From contig JAUIRK010000875.1 in NCBI GenBank assembly GCA_030549495.1, positions 248,001 to 312,000 of the forward strand: a stretch of 64,000 bases of DNA. The letters run 5' to 3'. This document shows positions 60,380 to 64,000 of the stretch, piece by piece. The position numbers and the translations under genes were made by a program. The stretch comes from Nectonema munidae (lineage: Eukaryota; Nematomorpha; Nectonematoida; Nectonematidae). The notes under the pieces are model-generated. The model was given only the letters and a program-made list of their open reading frames with translations. It did not search any database and had not been told where the DNA came from. Within the stretch, counting starts at the first letter, position 1. Every line of letters begins with the position of its first letter.

Positions 60380-62850
60380 ACAAACATATGCTATTAAAAG
60401 GAACGGAGTAAACGTATAATAAACACACATATTATTAATACTGTAAATCAAGAAATTCATATGTTATACTTATTTTTCTCTGTTGAAGTTTCAGATTTAT
60501 TTTCGCAAAATATCAGCTTTTTGCAAATTTTGAGAAAATAAAAATATCGCAAGAATGTCATGATTTACTGCATCATTGATTTAAAAATGGTGGACATCTT
60601 ACATACATAAGGGATATGGTTCTTTTAAAAATGCATAATATCATCATTCCCTGTTATTTGTTTTTTTCAAAACACATAACTAATTTTTGAATTTAAATTT
60701 TTATTCTTTGCCGCATTGCGACAAAGTTATTATTAATTTAACATTAAATTGAAAAAAATGAGTTTATTAAAAACATTCAAAAATGCAAAATTCGAACAAA
60801 TGTTTGATTCAAATGTATCTTTTCGAAGTTGAAATTTTCTTCTAAATTTCTTTATTTCGACGGATATATCGATAAAATTGACAGTGAACATTTTTTTGTA
60901 GTTATAGTTTACCATTAGAATGCTTCTTACTGTTTCAATAGATATAATAAATAATTGCTTTCTACAAGCATTCCATTGATTCTCCATCAAAGGAAAAATT
61001 CTCTTTATGTTTGCGCTATGAGCTTGTATTCCAAAGATATATTTAAGTTATTTTCACCTACTCATTAAGGCTATCTAAAAAAAAAAGGCAATTTTTAAAA
61101 AACTCTGTCCATCTTTCATTTGTGGATCGTAGTTGAAAGTTAGTATTTTCTTTTTCGCGATTCAAAAAACAATTTTAATACAGAAATGATAAGATAATTC
61201 AAAATCATCTCTTTTGGTATATTAAGTCATTTAAAGATAAGTGCCAGAGAAAAGATAATTTTCGTTTTAGAAAAAATACGGACTTTTTATCACAAAGCTG
61301 ATTGCCGAAAAATCCCGTTACAACTGGCGCCCTTTATTTATTTAAATTTTTTATAGTTAAAATCACTTGCTACGCTGGATAATATCCTCAGAATTATAAA
61401 TACTGATAAAAAAAATTATACTTGAAGTCGAACGCAATCACAAAATAAAGAACAGAGATAATTTATATATTTTGCATGTGCGCGCTATATTATTCTGTAT
61501 TCCACATTGTGTCCTAGACAAAATTCACTTGAATGAAAATGTTGTTATCGCAGAGATCCATGGAAAAATTGTTGACATTGATTTGTTAAAAAATAAAGGC
61601 TTTGCGGAGTAGTAGAGAGAAAAAGAAGTAAAATCGTTATTATGAAAAGACAATATTTCATCAACAACAATGCTTCTTTCACAACCAAGTGAGGAGATGA
61701 AGCAGTACCTAGTTCGTTTATTTAGTCTTCCTTCCTTCCAAGTGCTATACACTACTCTTTGAAAAGTAGGTGAAAGTTGTGTAGAAGTACCATAAGTGTT
61801 TACGCACAAATAATACGCTTTTACCCGAGGACATACTTTACGAAGATGGCTCAAGATAGTCGCTCACCAAACTCAGGGTATATAGACCTGCTCAAAGTCC
61901 GGTCTGAGTCAGTTCGGTGCTCATACTATGGAGACCAGGTGTGTCCTAGACTGTTAATAGTTAGAATTTTTAGCGCTAATGATCTCAAAATGTGAATTTT
62001 ATAAAACATAAATATATTTAGGGGAAGATAAACTATTATAAGTTGCGAAAATTGGTACGGAAACATAATTAACAGGGGTAGGATTACAGAGGTAATTTGT
62101 AATCTATCAAGTATAAACACACACAACACAATGACTTGACTATGTACACATAAGGTAGACTTTAAAAGTTTCAATTTAAATTCTTCTGTTATATTCTACT
62201 TTTATTTCATTCATATATTTATTTTAATTTTTAAAGCTTTATATACTCATATATATTAGGACCTTGGCAAAGCTCCGGGGTCATTTTTGAGTGTGCTCAC
62301 GTATCCCATTACATTGTTTTGTAAGCCTAATATACTTTAAACCCCAATAAATCTTTCTTTCTTTCTTATTGCTTACCAAAGCTCAAAACACTTTCCAATT
62401 TACCCACCTCCTAGGATAATTCCCCTAAGCAACTGCTCCCAATATATTTATTAAATCTAATTATTTAAAAAAAAAGAAAAAAAAACATTTGAACTATTAA
62501 AAAATTATCGAAAAAAAAGTTTAAAATATGAAAAACATTTAAAAATAAGAAAAAATTATTAAAATATAATTTCAAATCTAGAGCTGAGATATAGAAAAAT
62601 CAATTCTCTAATTGTAAAATAAATCATATTTTTAAAAAGATTTATCGAAAAAGTTGTTCAGCGAGCAATCGTCCGATTACCAATAAAATGATTCAATGTA
62701 AGAACATCATATATGGACTTTCCAAAGATTTCACTTATTTTTTTCGGGCAATCCTAACCGTGGTTTGTATATCCTGAAGTGCCCTCTTTGGCTATGATAC
62801 CAACCGTCAAACATCCCTCTTTTTTCTTTATGTACTGTTGTTATGTCATA
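60380..62850. other. Intergenic, no gene seen
   Basis: AT-rich. TATATTAGG near 62252 and CCTAATATA near 62328 form a small inverted pair about 75 bp apart. Minus-strand frames at 60733, 61525 and 61926 are unrecognised. Confidence 0.5.
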
Positions 62851-62861
62851 TGTTATGAGTC

Positions 62862-63148
62862 TGTTTTTTCTCACAAACCAAAATATCATCGTGGAAGGGC
62901 TGCTGAAAAATAAATTTGGGTATTTGGTTTAGTTGATACTTTTTTTCCTCCTGCACTTGGATATATGGAAATTGTTCAAGATAGAAGTGCAAAGCGATGA
63001 ATGGCGAGCATATGCTAATGTAGAAAGATTAGGATTTGCACATATGACAGTAAATCATACTTTAAATTTTGTAAATAAAGAAAATGGCGTCCACACTCAA
63101 AACATAGAATCATATTGGAATAAACAAAAAGCAAATATAAAAAAATGA
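62862..63148 (+). pseudogene. Merlin (IS1016/ISXO2-like) transposase, 3' fragment
   Basis: DDE transposase of the Merlin superfamily, related to bacterial IS1016/IS1595. The sequence reads KPKYHRGRAAEK, then in other frames WVFGLVDT and DRSAK, and finally an intact stretch with QSDEWRAYANVERLGFAHMT, VNHTLNFVNKENGVHTQNIE and SYWNKQKANIKK. SDEWRAY carries the second catalytic Asp, and NGVHTQNIES carries the conserved Glu region. At least two frameshifts and a stop separate the pieces, and the N-terminal part is missing. It is truncated and non-functional. Confidence 0.85.
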
Positions 63149-63345
63149 ACGGATGTAAAAGAAATTTTCTAGAGTCTTATCTTCAAGAATTTTTGTGGCG
63201 AAAAAGATTTTCCAATAATGAGCACATATCTCAACAATTTCCTGTATAAAAGTAAATGTAAATTTTAATATTTTAGTTTTTACTAAATAATTTTTTTTAA
63301 TTTTGCTTCAGTGGTATATTCTGTACAATATTATTGGAAAACTAT

Positions 63346-63440
63346 TTGGGGTGGTGGTTCTTCAAAAGGGTCATGCAGGGTGGTTGTTCTTCACTTGCTA
63401 CTAAAATATTGTCTTGGGTGGTTATTCTTCATATGATCCC
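63346..63440 (+). repeat. Short repeat GGGTGGT-TTCTTCA, three copies
   Basis: GGGTGGTGGTTCTTCA, GGGTGGTTGTTCTTCA and GGGTGGTTATTCTTCA follow one another within 95 bp, some 200 bp past the Merlin fragment. A similar pair lies at about 42412-42455. They may belong to the 3' end of the Merlin-type element. Confidence 0.45.
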
Positions 63441-64000
63441 TATATTTTAATAAGTTTTCTCATTTTTAAATCTTTTCATATTTTATTTAAAACTTTTTTT
63501 TCAATAGTTTAAATGTTTTTTTTTCATTTTTAAAAAAATAAGCAGACATGAAGAAAAGAGAACAATAACTTGATATACTACAAAATAGTTTTTGAAATTT
63601 TAGCCACTCTCTCGATAAAACGATACTGGACATTTGGATAAATGCCTGAACAGTGAACACATACTAATACTTTTAAATTCCTCTCAAAATATGTGCCGAT
63701 TGCCTAAGTATATTTCAAAAATTCCTTTATGCAACTAAGGATATTTGCTTTTCACATTTTTTCTGCAACTTGGCTTTGTGGGGGGGGGGCGCAGTTAAGA
63801 AGCACTGATTACTTTCTATTTAAGTGCTGCCTGGCAAGGTAAGAAGGGAGGCATAGTAATTATATGGTATATGGTGGGTGTGTGCATTTTTAGTTTGGCA
63901 CAATTCAGGTCATATAATGAAACACTTAAGTATATTTAAATGAAAGCTGTTAAAGTTGATAACTACAGCGTAATTGTGGCTTTGGTTCATAATTGCTTTG

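Overview
The window is AT-rich eukaryotic nuclear DNA, probably from an arthropod. A copepod such as a sea louse is my best guess from the gene sequences, the short introns (61-77 bp in several places) and the mix of piggyBac, hAT, Harbinger-like and Merlin remnants. The species itself is inference. Gene density is low: I can support two host genes, both on the minus strand. One is a complete three-exon gene for ribosomal protein L35 (15991-16493) whose first coding exon is only the ATG. The other is the 3' part of a PDZRN3/4-type (LNX-family) E3 ligase gene (25533-37635). For it I could assemble six exons by reading frame, splice sites and phase: two linker exons, one PDZ domain split over three exons, and a long last exon ending in the PDZ-ligand tail SILSVTTV. 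Its RING, zinc-finger and first PDZ exons were not found.

Layout. 1-6 kb: intergenic, with one inverted-repeat element, a minus-strand tRNA-derived SINE and an unexplained structured patch at 4.05-4.17 kb. 6.1-9.8 kb: a piggyBac transposon (minus), itself hit by a 149-bp hAT MITE, then a SINE. 10.3-14.5 kb: a second piggyBac (plus) split by a 1.87-kb Harbinger-like element with a TAA target duplication. 16 kb: RPL35. 18.1 kb: a second SINE family. 19.8-20.4 kb: a foldback element carrying fifteen 21-bp units. 22.4-24.0 kb: a third decayed piggyBac. 24.7 kb: a TTAA-flanked MITE beside a 37-bp duplicate of PDZRN coding sequence. 25.5-37.6 kb: the PDZRN gene. Its largest recognised intron holds a 1,188-bp nearly pure (GT)n tract only 181 bp from the last exon, and a fourth piggyBac relic into which GC-rich reverse-transcriptase sequence (fossil, LTR-kin/DIRS-like) was inserted. 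38-64 kb: mostly intergenic, full of MITEs (several hAT type with clear 8-bp duplications, and a TTAA-flanked family sharing an AGCAGACGA core), a second foldback element, SINEs, and near the end a frameshifted Merlin (IS1016/ISXO2-like) transposase.

The most unusual structure is the pair of foldback elements at 19.8 and 53.95 kb. Both are long imperfect palindromes built of about 21-bp units, and each arm reads outward into heptads that end in the same ELKMVY-type sequence. The main uncertainties are the exact ends of the decayed transposons, whether further small exons lie in the large PDZRN intron, and two short coding-like segments I could not name (38183-38332 and 56066-56233, both minus).
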